Notes: generated by a model from the sequence alone, not told the origin. 62,357 bases of DNA from Novosphingobium sp. B 225 (GCF_002198665.1 NZ_MWLM01000056.1:1-62357), one strand, 5' to 3'; numbered from the stretch's first letter, positions 9,054 through 21,394 are shown. Numbers and translations: made by a program.

Positions 9054-10589
9054 CTAACCGCGCGCCGGAATCCCGGCCAGCGCGCGCAGGGTCAACAGGA
9101 TCATCATCATGGTCGGGTTGGCCCCGCCGCTGGTGGGCAGTACCGACGTGGCAAAAATCCGCACATTGTCGAGCCCGTGGACCCGGCACTGGTCATCCAC
9201 AACGCCCTGATCCGCGCCCGCACCGATCCGTGTCGATCCGCAGGGGTGGAAAATCCCGCCCGAATTGTCGAGCTCGGCCAGGATCGCGTCATCCGCAAGC
9301 GGGGTCAGGCTGCCCAGTCTGGCCAGGGGTGAAGCGGCCCAGGCTGCGGAAAAGCTGCGCGCGCTGGCGAGCAATGCCGCCCGGTCGCGTTCGGTAATGC
9401 GCCAGTCGATCGCGGCGAGCGGTACCCCGAAGCGGTCGCTCTGCGCGGTGGACAGAGTAATCCGGCTGTCCGGGGTGGGGGTCTGTTCGGTCACCGTGAA
9501 CAGTTCCGCCACGGCCCCGCGCGGGGCCAGCACGCGGCGTTCGGCAAAGCGCCACCAGACCGCTCGGGCCAGCCAGGGGCTGTGGCGCAGCAATTGCGCG
9601 AATGTGGCCATGTGCGGCAGACTTTTACGCTGCACGGCGCGGAACAGGTCACGCAAGGCGGCAAAGCCATCGGCTTCATCACCGCTGAACTGGATATGGG
9701 TGAACTGCGGGGGCAACTGGCGGCGCAGTGCCGTGGCGGGGGCCAGTTCAAACCGCAAGTTGCGCATTCCCGCCCCCTCAAAGCGAAATCCGGCAAGGCG
9801 GTTCAGTTCGGCCTGATTGGCAGGAGTGATCCGTGCGGTGCGGGATGAGAGGTGATCGTGGAAATAGCGCCCCACCACGCCGCGTGGCGCCAGCAGCCGG
9901 GCGTCCAGGGCCCGGTCCAGCAGTAGCGCCAGCCGGGTGCTTTCGATGGCGCCGCCGCAGATAAGCAGGTGATCGGCTGTCAGCGTCTGTTCGGTGCCAT
10001 CCGGGCGGGCGATCCGCACTCCGCCGATGCGCCGGTCCTGGCCGGGAACGAACCCGGTAACATGCGCATTCAGCCAGACGTCAATGCCGTGGTTTCCAGC
10101 GATCCGATCGCGCAGCAGCGCAGCGACATTGCGTTTGCCGAACGCGGGCCATTTGCCAAGCCGGGCGCAGTAATCAGCGGCCTGGCCCATCAGGTCCGGC
10201 AGGTCGTAAGCGGAGGCGGGCAGGCCGAACAGTGCTTCAACCTCGGCCACAAACGGGGTGAGTTCAGTCAGCGGGATTGGCCAGAGCGCCGGATCAAGGT
10301 CGGCCGCCTGAAACGGGATCAACGCGCCGCCCCAGCGGGTGGACGTGCCGCCCAGACACCGGAACCGCCCATCGCGCGCGCCCAGATAGTCGCGGCCCAG
10401 CATTTCAACCGTGTTGAGCGGGTGAGTGTCCTCGTCCTGTCGCTCGCTGCCGCTTTCCAGCACGGTGACGCGGTAGCCCAGCCGGGCGAGCCGGTCCGCC
10501 GCGATCAGTCCGGCAATCCCAGCGCCGATTACCAGATAGTCGCTGCGCTCTGCCGGGGCCGCTCCGGCTGGGCCGAGCGCGCGGATCAC
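9054..10589 (-). CDS. GMC-family FAD-dependent oxidoreductase
   Basis: 511 aa. The N-terminal Rossmann fold is YLVIGAGIAGLIAADRLARL with the ribose-binding Glu in VTVLESG. A GGTSTRWGG block contacts the FAD, and the C-terminal GMC signature includes HPCGSTRIG and TSGGANPTMMMI. It probably oxidises an alcohol or sugar-type substrate; the substrate is not predictable. The start is GTG, overlapping the stop of the aldo/keto reductase by 4 bases (GTGA), so the pair is coupled and likely acts in one pathway. Confidence 0.85.
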   Translation of the reverse strand: MIRALGPAGAAPAERSDYLVIGAGIAGLIAADRLARLGYRVTVLESGSERQDEDTHPLNTVEMLGRDYLGARDGRFRCLGGTSTRWGGALIPFQAADLDPALWPIPLTELTPFVAEVEALFGLPASAYDLPDLMGQAADYCARLGKWPAFGKRNVAALLRDRIAGNHGIDVWLNAHVTGFVPGQDRRIGGVRIARPDGTEQTLTADHLLICGGAIESTRLALLLDRALDARLLAPRGVVGRYFHDHLSSRTARITPANQAELNRLAGFRFEGAGMRNLRFELAPATALRRQLPPQFTHIQFSGDEADGFAALRDLFRAVQRKSLPHMATFAQLLRHSPWLARAVWWRFAERRVLAPRGAVAELFTVTEQTPTPDSRITLSTAQSDRFGVPLAAIDWRITERDRAALLASARSFSAAWAASPLARLGSLTPLADDAILAELDNSGGIFHPCGSTRIGAGADQGVVDDQCRVHGLDNVRIFATSVLPTSGGANPTMMMILLTLRALAGIPARG

Positions 10590-11371
10590 CGCGCCAGTTC
10601 CGCCGCCGCCGCCAGTCGTTCGGGCTTGCGGGTGCCATAGATCACGCTGCCGGTGCGGTTGCGCGCCAGCCCCGCGGCCAGGGCCTGCATCGGTGACAGG
10701 TCAGCGCTGCCCCGGATATAACCAAAGGTGATCTGCATTTCGCGGTCGTGGCCGTTCAGCACATCGGCTTCGTGCCCGGGGACGCTATCAGACAGTTGCA
10801 GCACCTCGCACAGCGGCGAAGCGCGGTCGAGAAACGGCGCGGCGCGGTCAGCCAGGACGGCCAGGCCGAAGTGGCGGACCTTGCCCTGCGTCTTCACGTC
10901 CTCCAGCCAGCGCAGCCAGCCATCGTGATCGATCAGGGCCAGTTCGGGTTCGTGCAGCAGGTAGATGTCGATCGCGTCACGGCGCAAGCGGCGCAGGCTG
11001 CCCTCCAGGCTTCGCCGCGCCCAGGCCAGGGCAAAGTCGGCCTGCGCGGCAGACAGCGCCGGGATAGCCTTGCCCGCCGCCTTGCGCAGCACTGCGCCAA
11101 CCGCCGACTGGTCATCCCCCCCGGGTGAGCGCAAGCCCACCTTGGTGGCCACGGTGCAGTCTGCGCGGTTGCCAATTACCCGGCCCAGATCGCGCTCGGC
11201 ATTGCCAAAGCCATAGAGCGGGGCCGTATCGAAATGGGTAAAGCCCGCGTCCAGCGCCGCGCCGATCACCGCATCACGGTTGCGGCGCGATCCGGCGCTG
11301 AGCAGCGATGCCGTGCCGAGCGACAGGCGCGAAACCGTAAGGTCCGTTCCCGGCAGCACCAGCGATTGCAT
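10586..11371 (-). CDS. Aldo/keto reductase coupled to the GMC oxidoreductase
   Basis: NAD(P)H-dependent TIM-barrel reductase, 261 aa. The AKR tetrad is visible: Asp48 and Tyr53 (HFDTAPLYGFGNAE), Lys77 (ATKVGL) and the His of YLLHEP. The family is usually 270-330 aa, so this is a compact member. It lies 9 bases downstream of nothing on its own strand, starting just left of the rpoD stop, and its stop overlaps the GMC start. Co-occurrence suggests interconversion of an alcohol/carbonyl pair. Confidence 0.85.
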   Translation of the reverse strand: MQSLVLPGTDLTVSRLSLGTASLLSAGSRRNRDAVIGAALDAGFTHFDTAPLYGFGNAERDLGRVIGNRADCTVATKVGLRSPGGDDQSAVGAVLRKAAGKAIPALSAAQADFALAWARRSLEGSLRRLRRDAIDIYLLHEPELALIDHDGWLRWLEDVKTQGKVRHFGLAVLADRAAPFLDRASPLCEVLQLSDSVPGHEADVLNGHDREMQITFGYIRGSADLSPMQALAAGLARNRTGSVIYGTRKPERLAAAAELAR

Positions 11372-11380
11372 CGCCCGCCC

Positions 11381-13395
<2,015 letters not shown>

Positions 13396-13396
<1 letters not shown>

Positions 13397-15270
13397 CAGT
13401 CCGCCATTGTTCCGTCGTTGGGCAGCGCTCCCCCCGGAGCGCCTGCTCGCGCGCTGGCCATTTGCCTTAGACGCGAGTCGAAATCCAGTTTTCTCTTCAA
13501 CAGCCTTTGCTGCTCGGCATAGGCCCCGTCAGAAAGGTCGCGCTCGAACTGCCGGGTCGCTGCGGCCAGCGCTTGTTCAAGCGCGGGCCGTTCGACCAGC
13601 AGGCCTACCGCCTGGGCCAGATCCTCGCGGGCCTGATCGGGCGGCGCCGCTTCGGCCAGAAAGCCAAAGGGCAGGGCGGCGTATTCGTCGGGATGAGGGG
13701 CTGCCATACCCCGCTGCGCCAATATGGTGGCAAGTGCGTCAGTTTCAAGCGGCGCACCATCATCCACGGCATCTGCCAGTGCGGCAAAGCGTGGATCGGC
13801 CAGCGGGGCGTGCCACAATTGCTCTGCGTGCCGGGCCAGTTCCGCAGGAAAGCGCAGCAATCCGGCCAGCACCGCAGCTGACAGGGCATCACGCGTGCCG
13901 CCATCCACGGCGCGGCGCAGGCGGCGCATCTGGGCCGGATCGGACCGCGCCGGGGCAGGGGCGCCGCGTCCGCCACCAGGACGCCATTCGCGCTGCTCGC
14001 GCCGGGGAAAGGCATAGGCAGAAAAGCGTTCCAGCAGGTCGCGGCGATAGAGCGCCTGAATGTCACGATCGGCAATCGTATCGACATGCGCCATCAGCCG
14101 CGCCTTCAGCCCGGCCTTGTCCTCTGGCGAAGCGAGCGGCGCGGCATCGCGCTCGTGTTCCCACAGCAGATCCAACAGCGAACTTGGCTGTGTCAGCAAT
14201 GCCTCCAGCGCCTTGACCCCATCGCGCTTGATCAGGTCGTCCGGGTCCAATCCAACCGGCAGGCGCACGATTCGCAGCGAATGCGCGGGGCGCAGCATCG
14301 GCAAGGCGCGGGTGATTGCCCGCATCGCCGCGCGCTGGCCCGCCGCATCGCCATCAAAACAGAGGATCGGCGTTTCGACCAGGCGCCACAGCATCTCGAT
14401 CTGCCGCTCGGTCAGCGCAGTGCCCAGCGGTGCGACCGCATCGGCAATCCCCGCTGCCGCCAGCGCGATCACGTCCATATAGCCTTCAACCACCACAATC
14501 CGCCCGGTCTGGCGGCTGGCGGGCCCGGCGCGGTGGAGGTTGTAGAGCGTACGGCCCTTGTCAAACAACGGCGTGTCGGGCGAATTGAGGTACTTGGGCG
14601 CATCGGTCTTCTGTGCGTCCAGAATGCGTCCGCCAAAGGCGATCACGCGCCCGCGCGCATCCTCGATCGGCAGCATCAGGCGGCCGCGAAACCGGTCATA
14701 GGGTTCCTTGTCATCGACCGCGATCCGCAGTCCAGCCTCGATCAGCCGGTCTTCGGGGAAGGCCTTCAGCGCGCCCTTCATGGCCTGTCGCCCTTCCGGC
14801 GCATAGCCAAAGCCAAACCGCTGCACCGTATGCGCATCGAACCCGCGCGTGGCGAGATAGGCCCGCGCCCGCTCGCCTTCCGGCCCGGCCAGTTGTGCCA
14901 TGAACCAGTCCTGCGCGGCCTTCATCACTTCGTGCAGCCCGCCCATCTGCTCGGCCTGCTGCGCCGCGCGCGGATCGGGGGCGGGGACTTCCATCCCGGC
15001 CTCGCTCGCCAGTTCCTTGACCGCATCCATGAACGACAGCCCGCGCTGATCGGTCATCCAGCGGATCACATCGCCATGCGCGCCGCAGCCAAAGCAGTGG
15101 TAAAACCCCTTTGCATCGTTGACCGTGAAGCTGGGGCTTTTTTCGTTGTGGAACGGGCAACAGGCCTTGAATTCATGCCCCGCCTTGGTCAGCCGCGTAG
15201 TCCGCCCGATCACCCCGGAAAGGGTGACGCGCGCACGCAGTTCGTCAAGCCATTGAGGGGAAAGGGCCAT
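13396..15270 (-). CDS. dnaG: DNA primase
   Basis: Makes RNA primers at the replication fork. The protein is 624 aa. The CHC2 zinc finger uses Cys38, His41, Cys59 and Cys62 ([11 protein letters not shown] ... [12 protein letters not shown]). The Toprim domain has [13 protein letters not shown] and [12 protein letters not shown]. The C-terminal DnaB-interacting part is variable. The upstream gap to the GIY-YIG gene is filled by copies of the dispersed repeat. Coupled to rpoD. Confidence 0.97.
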
Positions 15271-15280
15271 GGTGCTCTTG

Positions 15281-15377
15281 GTGTCTCGACTTCGCTCGAC
15301 ACGAACGGAAGTTGGGGGAATGACGTCGGCTAGAGTCTAACCCCCACCTCCGTTCGTGTCGAGCGAAGTCGAGACAC
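15281..15377. repeat. Inverted pair of the 27-bp repeat, left of the GIY-YIG gene
   Basis: A minus-orientation copy at 15281-15307 and a plus-orientation copy at 15351-15377, both exact, separated by 43 bases. The right copy is read through by the 3' end of the GIY-YIG gene. The left copy begins 11 bases upstream of the dnaG start codon, so the pair occupies the dnaG promoter region. Confidence 0.95.
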
Positions 15378-15684
15378 GCTCGCAGGGCGGCGCCCCTTCG
15401 CGCTCTCCAGGTGGTTTGGCAAAGTATGACAGGCGTTCCCAATCTGCTGCAGCCAGCGCTTCCTTCTTGGCGCGAGACCACTTCTTGACCTTCAATTCGG
15501 CGTCGAGTGCTTCATATCTGCTAGGGAATGAGTCGGCCCAAATCAGCTCGATCGGGCGGCGTTTTGTGGTGAAACTGCAATAACCGCCGACGTGGTGTTC
15601 CGCGATCCGGCGATCCAGGTCATCCGTGTGACCGGTGTAGTACTTTCCATCGGCGCAGCGCAGGATGTAGCACCAGAAGGCCAT
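15337..15684 (-). CDS. GIY-YIG nuclease-domain protein bracketed by REP-like repeats
   Basis: 115-aa protein with a single GIY-YIG domain of the small YhbQ/UvrC-N type. It reads CYILRCADGKYYTGHTDDLDRRI, giving the two Tyr-containing motifs, the catalytic Arg (25/26) and the metal Glu63 in ALDAELKVKK. The domain ends near residue 90. The tail (CERVSTSLDTNGGGG) is translated from the repeat copy at 15351-15377, and the stop lies in the spacer between repeat copies. The ATG at 15684 is 13 bases from the next repeat pair. The function could be DNA repair or repeat mobility; nothing decides between them. Confidence 0.85.
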   Translation of the reverse strand: MAFWCYILRCADGKYYTGHTDDLDRRIAEHHVGGYCSFTTKRRPIELIWADSFPSRYEALDAELKVKKWSRAKKEALAAADWERLSYFAKPPGEREGAPPCERVSTSLDTNGGGG

Positions 15685-15696
15685 GTCAGCGCGGGT

Positions 15697-15791
15697 GTGT
15701 CTCGACTTCGCTCGACACGAACGGAGGGTGGTTTTTAATTATCATGACTTCTCTCAAACCTATCCGTTCGTGTCGAGCGTAGTCGAGACAC
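15697..15791. repeat. Inverted pair of the 27-bp repeat, right of the GIY-YIG gene
   Basis: A minus-orientation copy at 15697-15723 (exact) and a plus-orientation copy at 15765-15791 (one mismatch, T for A in GCGAAG), separated by 41 bases. Orientation and spacing mirror the left pair, so the nuclease gene is bracketed symmetrically. Confidence 0.93.
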
Positions 15792-15803
15792 CCTTGCGCT
15801 ACC

Positions 15804-16256
15804 TCACCCCAAGGCTGCCTTCACCAGCCCGCTGGCCTTCCCCATGTCCAGCTGCGATCCATGCCGCACCTTCAGTTCGGCGATCACCTTGCCCATGTCC
15901 TTCATGCCCGTAGCGCCCAGTTCGGCCTTGATCGCCTCGATCGTCGCCTTGACCTCGTCCTCGCCCATCTGTTGCGGCAGGAATTCCTCGATCACCGCAA
16001 GTTCGGCCTGTTCCACTTCGGCCAGTTCCTGGCGGCCGCCCTGTTCATAAAGCGTGATCGATTCGCGGCGCTGCTTGGCCATTTTCTGCAGCACGTCCAC
16101 CACCAGCACGTCATCATCGGGCACCGAACTGGCGGTGCGCAGTTCGATGTCCTTGTCTTTCAGTTTGGCGAGGATCAGGCGGACGGCGGAGAGGCGGCTC
16201 TTGTCGCCAGCTTTCATCGCCGCAACCTGGGCGGCCTTGATCGAATCGCGGATCAT
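15804..16256 (-). CDS. yqeY: GatB/YqeY-domain protein
   Basis: 150-aa protein of the YqeY family, which shares the tRNA-binding helical domain of GatB and may act in tRNA amidation or charging. Typical blocks: RDSIKAAQVAAMKAGDKSRLSAVRLILAKLKD near the start, EVEQAELAVIEEFLPQQM in the middle, and GMKDMGKVIAELK at the end. The ATG at 16256 is preferred over an in-frame TTG four codons upstream. Divergent from carA across 146 bases; the rpoD-dnaG-yqeY neighbourhood is common in proteobacteria. Confidence 0.92.
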   Translation of the reverse strand: MIRDSIKAAQVAAMKAGDKSRLSAVRLILAKLKDKDIELRTASSVPDDDVLVVDVLQKMAKQRRESITLYEQGGRQELAEVEQAELAVIEEFLPQQMGEDEVKATIEAIKAELGATGMKDMGKVIAELKVRHGSQLDMGKASGLVKAALG

Positions 16257-16402
16257 GGTGTCCTTCAATACGTTTGCAGTTGGGGAAAGCTTGGCTCTAC
16301 CCGAAAGATTCCGCCTTTCATAGGTTGACGCTGCCCGATCACCCCTCTAGCGGCGGTGCCTTAGCGACATTGCTGGAACCGACTGTACGGAGCGCCCCTA
16401 CC

Positions 16403-17587
16403 ATGGCTGACGCCGCCACCTCGCACGCGCCGCAACCTGCCGGCGCGACGGGAGTCCTTGTGCTGGCCGATGGCCACGTGGCCTGGGGCCGCGGATTCGG
16501 TGCTGAGGGTGAGGCGGTGGGCGAAGTCTGCTTCAACACCGCGATGACCGGCTATCAGGAAGTGATGACCGATCCCAGCTATGCCGGGCAGGTGGTGACT
16601 TTCACTTTCCCGCACATCGGCAATGTCGGCGTGAATGACGAAGATCTGGAAAGTCACGTCGATGGCGCGGTGGGCTGCGTGGTGCGCGAAGATGTGACCC
16701 GGTCCAGCAATTTCCGCGCAGCCAGCGAATTTGGAGCCTGGTTGGCCAAGCTTGGCAAGATCGGCCTGTCGGGCGTGGACACCCGCGCGCTGACCCGCCG
16801 CATCCGTCAATCCGGCGCGCCCAACGCAGTGATCGCCCATTCGCCCAGCGGCAAGTTCGATATTCCCGCGTTGATCAAGCGCGCAGCGGACTGGCCGGGG
16901 CTGGAAGGGATGGACCTTGCCCGCGTGGTCAGCCGGCACGAGGTTGAAAGCTGGGAAGGCGGCGTGTGGACACTGGGCAAGGGCTATGCCCGCAGCCCCC
17001 GCGATGCGCGCCCGCACGTGGTCGCGATGGATTTCGGGGCAAAGGACAACATCTTCCGCAATCTGGTCAAGGCCGGAGCGCGGGTGACAGTGGTGCCGGC
17101 GCAGACCCCGCTTGATGGCGTCATGGCGCTGGAGCCGGACGGCGTGTTCCTCTCCAACGGCCCGGGCGATCCGGCGGCGACCGGCTCCTATGCCGTGCCG
17201 GTGATCCAGGGCCTGCTGGCCAAGGATGTACCGGTGTTCGGGATCTGCCTTGGCCACCAGATGCTGGCGCTGGCGGCGGGGGCCAGGACCACCAAGATGC
17301 ACCAGGGCCACCGCGGCGCGAACCATCCGGTCAAGCGGCTGGAAGACGGCGTAGTCGAAATCACCAGCATGAACCACGGCTTCGCGGTGGACAATTCGGC
17401 GCTGCCGGACGGCGTGGAGGAAACGCATGTCTCTCTGTTCGATGGCTCGAACTGCGGGATTTCGGTGACGGGCAAGAAGGCGTTCGGGGTGCAATATCAC
17501 CCTGAGGCATCGCCGGGGCCGATGGACTCGTTTTACTTGTTTGAGCGGTTTGTGGGGATGTTGGATGGCACATCTGATGCCCGGTAA
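16403..17587 (+). CDS. carA: Carbamoyl phosphate synthase small subunit
   Basis: Glutaminase subunit that feeds ammonia to CarB for arginine and pyrimidine synthesis. The protein is 394 aa. The class I amidotransferase triad is visible: Cys282 in GICLGHQ, His366 and Glu368 in YHPEAS. The N-terminal CPSase domain has GEVCFNTAMTGYQE and FPHIGNVG. ATG 16403 (MADAATS) fits the family; an upstream in-frame Met would add about 43 residues without similarity. carB is displaced downstream by an unusual small gene. Confidence 0.97.
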   Translation: MADAATSHAPQPAGATGVLVLADGHVAWGRGFGAEGEAVGEVCFNTAMTGYQEVMTDPSYAGQVVTFTFPHIGNVGVNDEDLESHVDGAVGCVVREDVTRSSNFRAASEFGAWLAKLGKIGLSGVDTRALTRRIRQSGAPNAVIAHSPSGKFDIPALIKRAADWPGLEGMDLARVVSRHEVESWEGGVWTLGKGYARSPRDARPHVVAMDFGAKDNIFRNLVKAGARVTVVPAQTPLDGVMALEPDGVFLSNGPGDPAATGSYAVPVIQGLLAKDVPVFGICLGHQMLALAAGARTTKMHQGHRGANHPVKRLEDGVVEITSMNHGFAVDNSALPDGVEETHVSLFDGSNCGISVTGKKAFGVQYHPEASPGPMDSFYLFERFVGMLDGTSDAR

Positions 17588-18050
17588 ATTTGCGTCTCTA
17601 GCGGTTAGCTTGGCAGCGCTGCTTGGCGCGTGGTCTGGTGTACAGGCTCAGTCGACATATAAGGTCGATGGTCGGCCCGACCAGATCGTCGCCAAGGAAG
17701 GCCAGCTCAGTATCAAAAAGATGCCAAGCGCTGATGCCGCTACCGTCAAGTTGGTCGCAAAAGTGCCTACCACCAAGGGGACTGGCACTTGCATTATCCA
17801 GTTCAGCAAATCCCCCGAGCAGGATTTGTTGCGAGTTGAAAGTCGTGCGCGGACCGCTTTCGAGGCAAACGGACTTCCTGCGCCGGTAGCGGGTGCCAGC
17901 TCTGATTGGGTACGCCAGTTCCGTAGCATGAAGGACGATACGCTTCTGACTATCGTCTACTATGAACAGCGTGGGACGATTCAGGTGCTCTACAAGACCT
18001 GCAACGCAATTGGTCAGGCTTTGATAGCCGTCCAATATTCAAGATTTTAA
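17577..18050 (+). CDS. Small secreted protein of unknown function between carA and carB
   Basis: 157 aa from ATG 17577, overlapping the carA 3' end by 11 bases; an alternative ATG lies at 17565. The N terminus is a Sec signal peptide (MPGKFASLAVSLAALLGAWS, cleavage after GVQA). The mature part is soluble, with two Cys (TGTCIIQF and YKTCNAIG) that could form a disulfide. Codon use is visibly less GC-biased than carA or carB. No family recognised. It ends 20 bases before carB, so it is probably transcribed with the car genes. Confidence 0.75.
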   Translation: MPGKFASLAVSLAALLGAWSGVQAQSTYKVDGRPDQIVAKEGQLSIKKMPSADAATVKLVAKVPTTKGTGTCIIQFSKSPEQDLLRVESRARTAFEANGLPAPVAGASSDWVRQFRSMKDDTLLTIVYYEQRGTIQVLYKTCNAIGQALIAVQYSRF

Positions 18051-18070
18051 GACCGGAACGCTGATAAGCC

Positions 18071-21000
18071 ATGCCCAAACGCACTGACATCTCCTCGATC
18101 CTCGTCATTGGCGCTGGCCCGATCATTATCGGGCAGGCGTGCGAGTTCGACTATTCCGGCACCCAGGCGATCAAGGCGCTGAAGGAGGAGGGGTACCGGG
18201 TGGTCCTGGTCAACTCCAACCCCGCCACGATCATGACCGATCCGGACATGGCCGACGCGACCTATATCGAGCCGATCACGCCCGAAATTGTCGCGCGCAT
18301 CATCGAGAAGGAGCGGCCTGACGCGGTCCTGCCGACCATGGGCGGGCAGACCGCGCTCAACACCGCGCTGGCGCTGTTCAACGATGGCACGCTCGAAAAG
18401 TACGGCGTCAAGATGATCGGCGCCGATGCCGATGCGATCGACAAGGCCGAAGACCGCCAGCGCTTCCGCGAGGCGATGGACAAGATCGGACTGGAAAGCG
18501 CGCGCAGCGGCGTGGCGCACACCGTGGACGAGGCGTTCGCGGTGCTCGAACGCACCGGCTTGCCCTCGATCATCCGCCCCAGCTTTACCCTGGGCGGCAC
18601 CGGCGGCGGGGTGGCCTATAACAAGGCGGAATTTGAACACATCGTCCGCACCGGGCTCGATGCCAGCCCGACCACCGAAGTGCTGATCGAAGAATCGCTG
18701 CTCGGCTGGAAAGAGTATGAGATGGAAGTCGTGCGCGACCGGCACGACAACTGCATCATCATCTGCTCGATCGAAAACGTCGATCCGATGGGGGTCCACA
18801 CCGGGGATTCGATCACCGTCGCCCCGGCGCTGACGCTGACCGACAAGGAATACCAGATCATGCGCAACGCATCGATCGCGGTACTCCGCGAGATTGGCGT
18901 GGAAACCGGCGGGTCGAACGTGCAGTTCGCGGTCAATCCCGCCGACGGCCGCCTGATCGTGATCGAGATGAACCCGCGCGTGTCGCGCAGTTCGGCGCTC
19001 GCCTCCAAGGCCACCGGCTTCCCGATCGCCCGCGTCGCGGCCAAGCTGGCGGTGGGCTATACACTGGACGAGCTGACCAACGAGATCACCGGGGCCACCC
19101 CGGCGAGCTTTGAACCCAGCATTGACTACGTCGTCACCAAGATCCCGCGCTTCGCCTTTGAAAAGTTCAAGGGCGCCGAACCGCTGCTGTCCACCGCGAT
19201 GAAATCGGTGGGCGAAGTCATGGCGATCGGGCGCAACTTCAAGGAATCGATGCAGAAGGCGCTGCGGGGCCTCGAAACCGGGCTTGACGGGTTCAACCGC
19301 GTCATGGCGCTGGAAGGGGCCGGGCGGGACGAGATCACCGCGGCTCTCTCACGCCAGACCCCGGACCGCCTGCTGATCGTCGGTCAGGCCTTCCGCGAAG
19401 GCTTCACCGTGGACGAGGTCCACGCCATCACCCATTACGACAGGTGGTTCCTGCGCCACATCAATGAGATCATCGCGGAAGAAACCGCGATCATGGAGAA
19501 CGGCCTGCCGAACGATGCGGCCGGGCTGCGGCGGTTGAAGGCGATGGGCTTTTCGGACAAGCGTCTCGCCGTTCTGGCAGTGCGGGGGGTCCATGTGGCC
19601 GGCGGGCTGGGCGAAACCAGCGCGCGCCGCTCGGGCTTGCTCCATGATGCCCTGCGCGCCATGGCCGGGGCCACCAGCGAGGACGAAGTGCGCGCGCTGC
19701 GCCACCGTCTGGGGGTCCGCCCCGTGTTCAAGCGGATCGACAGCTGCGCCGCCGAATTCGAAGCGGTCACGCCTTACATGTATTCGACCTACGAAGGCCC
19801 CCTGTTCGGAGAGCCGGAGTGCGAATCTGCCCCGACCGACCGCCGCAAGATCGTGATCCTGGGCGGCGGGCCGAACCGGATCGGGCAGGGGATCGAATTC
19901 GATTACTGCTGCTGCCACGCCTGCTTTGCGCTGGACGAGGCGGGCTATGAAACGATCATGATCAACTGCAACCCGGAAACGGTCAGCACCGATTATGATA
20001 CTTCCGACCGGCTCTATTTCGAACCGCTGACCGGCGAGGACGTGCTGGAAATCCTGCGCACCGAACAGCAGAACGGCGAACTGGTCGGCGTGATCGTGCA
20101 GTTCGGCGGGCAGACCCCACTGAAACTGGCGCAGGCGCTGGAAGACGCCGGGATCCCGATCCTGGGCACTTCGCCTGACGCGATTGACCTTGCCGAAGAC
20201 CGCGAACGGTTTGCTGCGCTGGTCAACAAGCTGGGCCTCAAACAGCCGCTTAACGGCATCGCCCGCAGCCGCGATGAAGCGGCGGCGGTGGCGGGCCGGA
20301 TCGGCTATCCGGTGCTGATGCGCCCCTCCTATGTCCTCGGCGGGCGGGCGATGGAAATCGTCGACAGCGAAGCGCAGCTTGATGATTACATCGCCACCGC
20401 GGTGCAGGTTTCGGGCGATTCGCCGGTGCTGATAGATCAGTATCTGCGCGATGCGATCGAATGCGATGTCGATGCCCTGTGTGATGGTGAGCAAGTGGTG
20501 GTCGCGGGCGTGATGCAGCACATCGAGGAAGCCGGGATTCACTCCGGCGATTCGGCCTGCACCCTGCCGCCCTACAGCCTGGACCAATCGATCATCGACG
20601 AGATGGAACGTCAGGCCGAAGCGCTGGCGCTTGCGCTGGGCGTGAAGGGGCTGATGAACATCCAGTTCGCGGTCAAAGGCGAGGACGTCTATCTGATCGA
20701 AGTCAACCCGCGCGCCAGCCGCACCGTACCGTTCGTCGCCAAGGCAATCGGCCAGCCGGTCGCCAAGATTGCGGCGCGGGTGATGGCGGGCGAAAAGCTG
20801 AGCACGTTCCCGCCGTTCAAGCGCAAGTTCGATTACATGGCGGTCAAGGAAGCCGTATTCCCCTTTGCGCGCTTCCCCGGGGTCGATCCGGTGCTCAGTC
20901 CCGAGATGAAGAGCACGGGCGAAGTCATGGGAATCGATGATACTTTTGCCATGGCCTTTGCCAAGAGCCAGCTCGGCGCGGGGACTGTCCTGCCGCAGGG

Positions 21001-21394
21001 CGGGGTAGTGTTCGTCTCGGTCAAGGACAGCGACAAGCCGGTGGTGCTCCCGGCGGTGAAGAAGCTGGTCGAACTGGGCTTCAGCCTGATCGCAACGGGC
21101 GGAACCCAGCGCTATCTGGCCGAAGCCGGGGTGCCGGTGGTGCTGGTCAACAAGGTGGCCGAAGGGCGACCGCACATCGTGGACAAGATCATCGACGGCG
21201 ATGTCGCGCTGATTTTCAACACCACCGAGGGCTGGCAGAGCCTGAAGGATTCGCAATCGATCCGCGCATCGGCGCTGACCGGGCGGGTGCCTTACTTCAC
21301 CACGGCGGCCGCTTCGGTCGCTGCAGTCGAAGCAATTGCGGCTTTGCGCGGCGCGAAACTTGAAGTGCGCTCGTTGCAGGCCTATTATAGTTAG
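18071..21394 (+). CDS. carB: Carbamoyl phosphate synthase large subunit
   Basis: Synthesises carbamoyl phosphate from bicarbonate, ammonia and two ATP. The protein is 1107 aa, full length. The two ATP-grasp halves open with [21 protein letters not shown] and [20 protein letters not shown]. The oligomerisation domain lies between them, and an MGS-like allosteric domain ends the protein (from about 960, [17 protein letters not shown]). The start at MPKRTDISS is the usual alphaproteobacterial one. Separated from carA by the small secreted-protein gene. Confidence 0.98.
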   Translation: MPKRTDISSILVIGAGPIIIGQACEFDYSGTQAIKALKEEGYRVVLVNSNPATIMTDPDMADATYIEPITPEIVARIIEKERPDAVLPTMGGQTALNTALALFNDGTLEKYGVKMIGADADAIDKAEDRQRFREAMDKIGLESARSGVAHTVDEAFAVLERTGLPSIIRPSFTLGGTGGGVAYNKAEFEHIVRTGLDASPTTEVLIEESLLGWKEYEMEVVRDRHDNCIIICSIENVDPMGVHTGDSITVAPALTLTDKEYQIMRNASIAVLREIGVETGGSNVQFAVNPADGRLIVIEMNPRVSRSSALASKATGFPIARVAAKLAVGYTLDELTNEITGATPASFEPSIDYVVTKIPRFAFEKFKGAEPLLSTAMKSVGEVMAIGRNFKESMQKALRGLETGLDGFNRVMALEGAGRDEITAALSRQTPDRLLIVGQAFREGFTVDEVHAITHYDRWFLRHINEIIAEETAIMENGLPNDAAGLRRLKAMGFSDKRLAVLAVRGVHVAGGLGETSARRSGLLHDALRAMAGATSEDEVRALRHRLGVRPVFKRIDSCAAEFEAVTPYMYSTYEGPLFGEPECESAPTDRRKIVILGGGPNRIGQGIEFDYCCCHACFALDEAGYETIMINCNPETVSTDYDTSDRLYFEPLTGEDVLEILRTEQQNGELVGVIVQFGGQTPLKLAQALEDAGIPILGTSPDAIDLAEDRERFAALVNKLGLKQPLNGIARSRDEAAAVAGRIGYPVLMRPSYVLGGRAMEIVDSEAQLDDYIATAVQVSGDSPVLIDQYLRDAIECDVDALCDGEQVVVAGVMQHIEEAGIHSGDSACTLPPYSLDQSIIDEMERQAEALALALGVKGLMNIQFAVKGEDVYLIEVNPRASRTVPFVAKAIGQPVAKIAARVMAGEKLSTFPPFKRKFDYMAVKEAVFPFARFPGVDPVLSPEMKSTGEVMGIDDTFAMAFAKSQLGAGTVLPQGGVVFVSVKDSDKPVVLPAVKKLVELGFSLIATGGTQRYLAEAGVPVVLVNKVAEGRPHIVDKIIDGDVALIFNTTEGWQSLKDSQSIRASALTGRVPYFTTAAASVAAVEAIAALRGAKLEVRSLQAYYS

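Noticed and set aside
15281..15791. CRISPR array
   Set aside because: Repeat copies alternate orientation, occur only in pairs and have no uniform spacers or cas genes.
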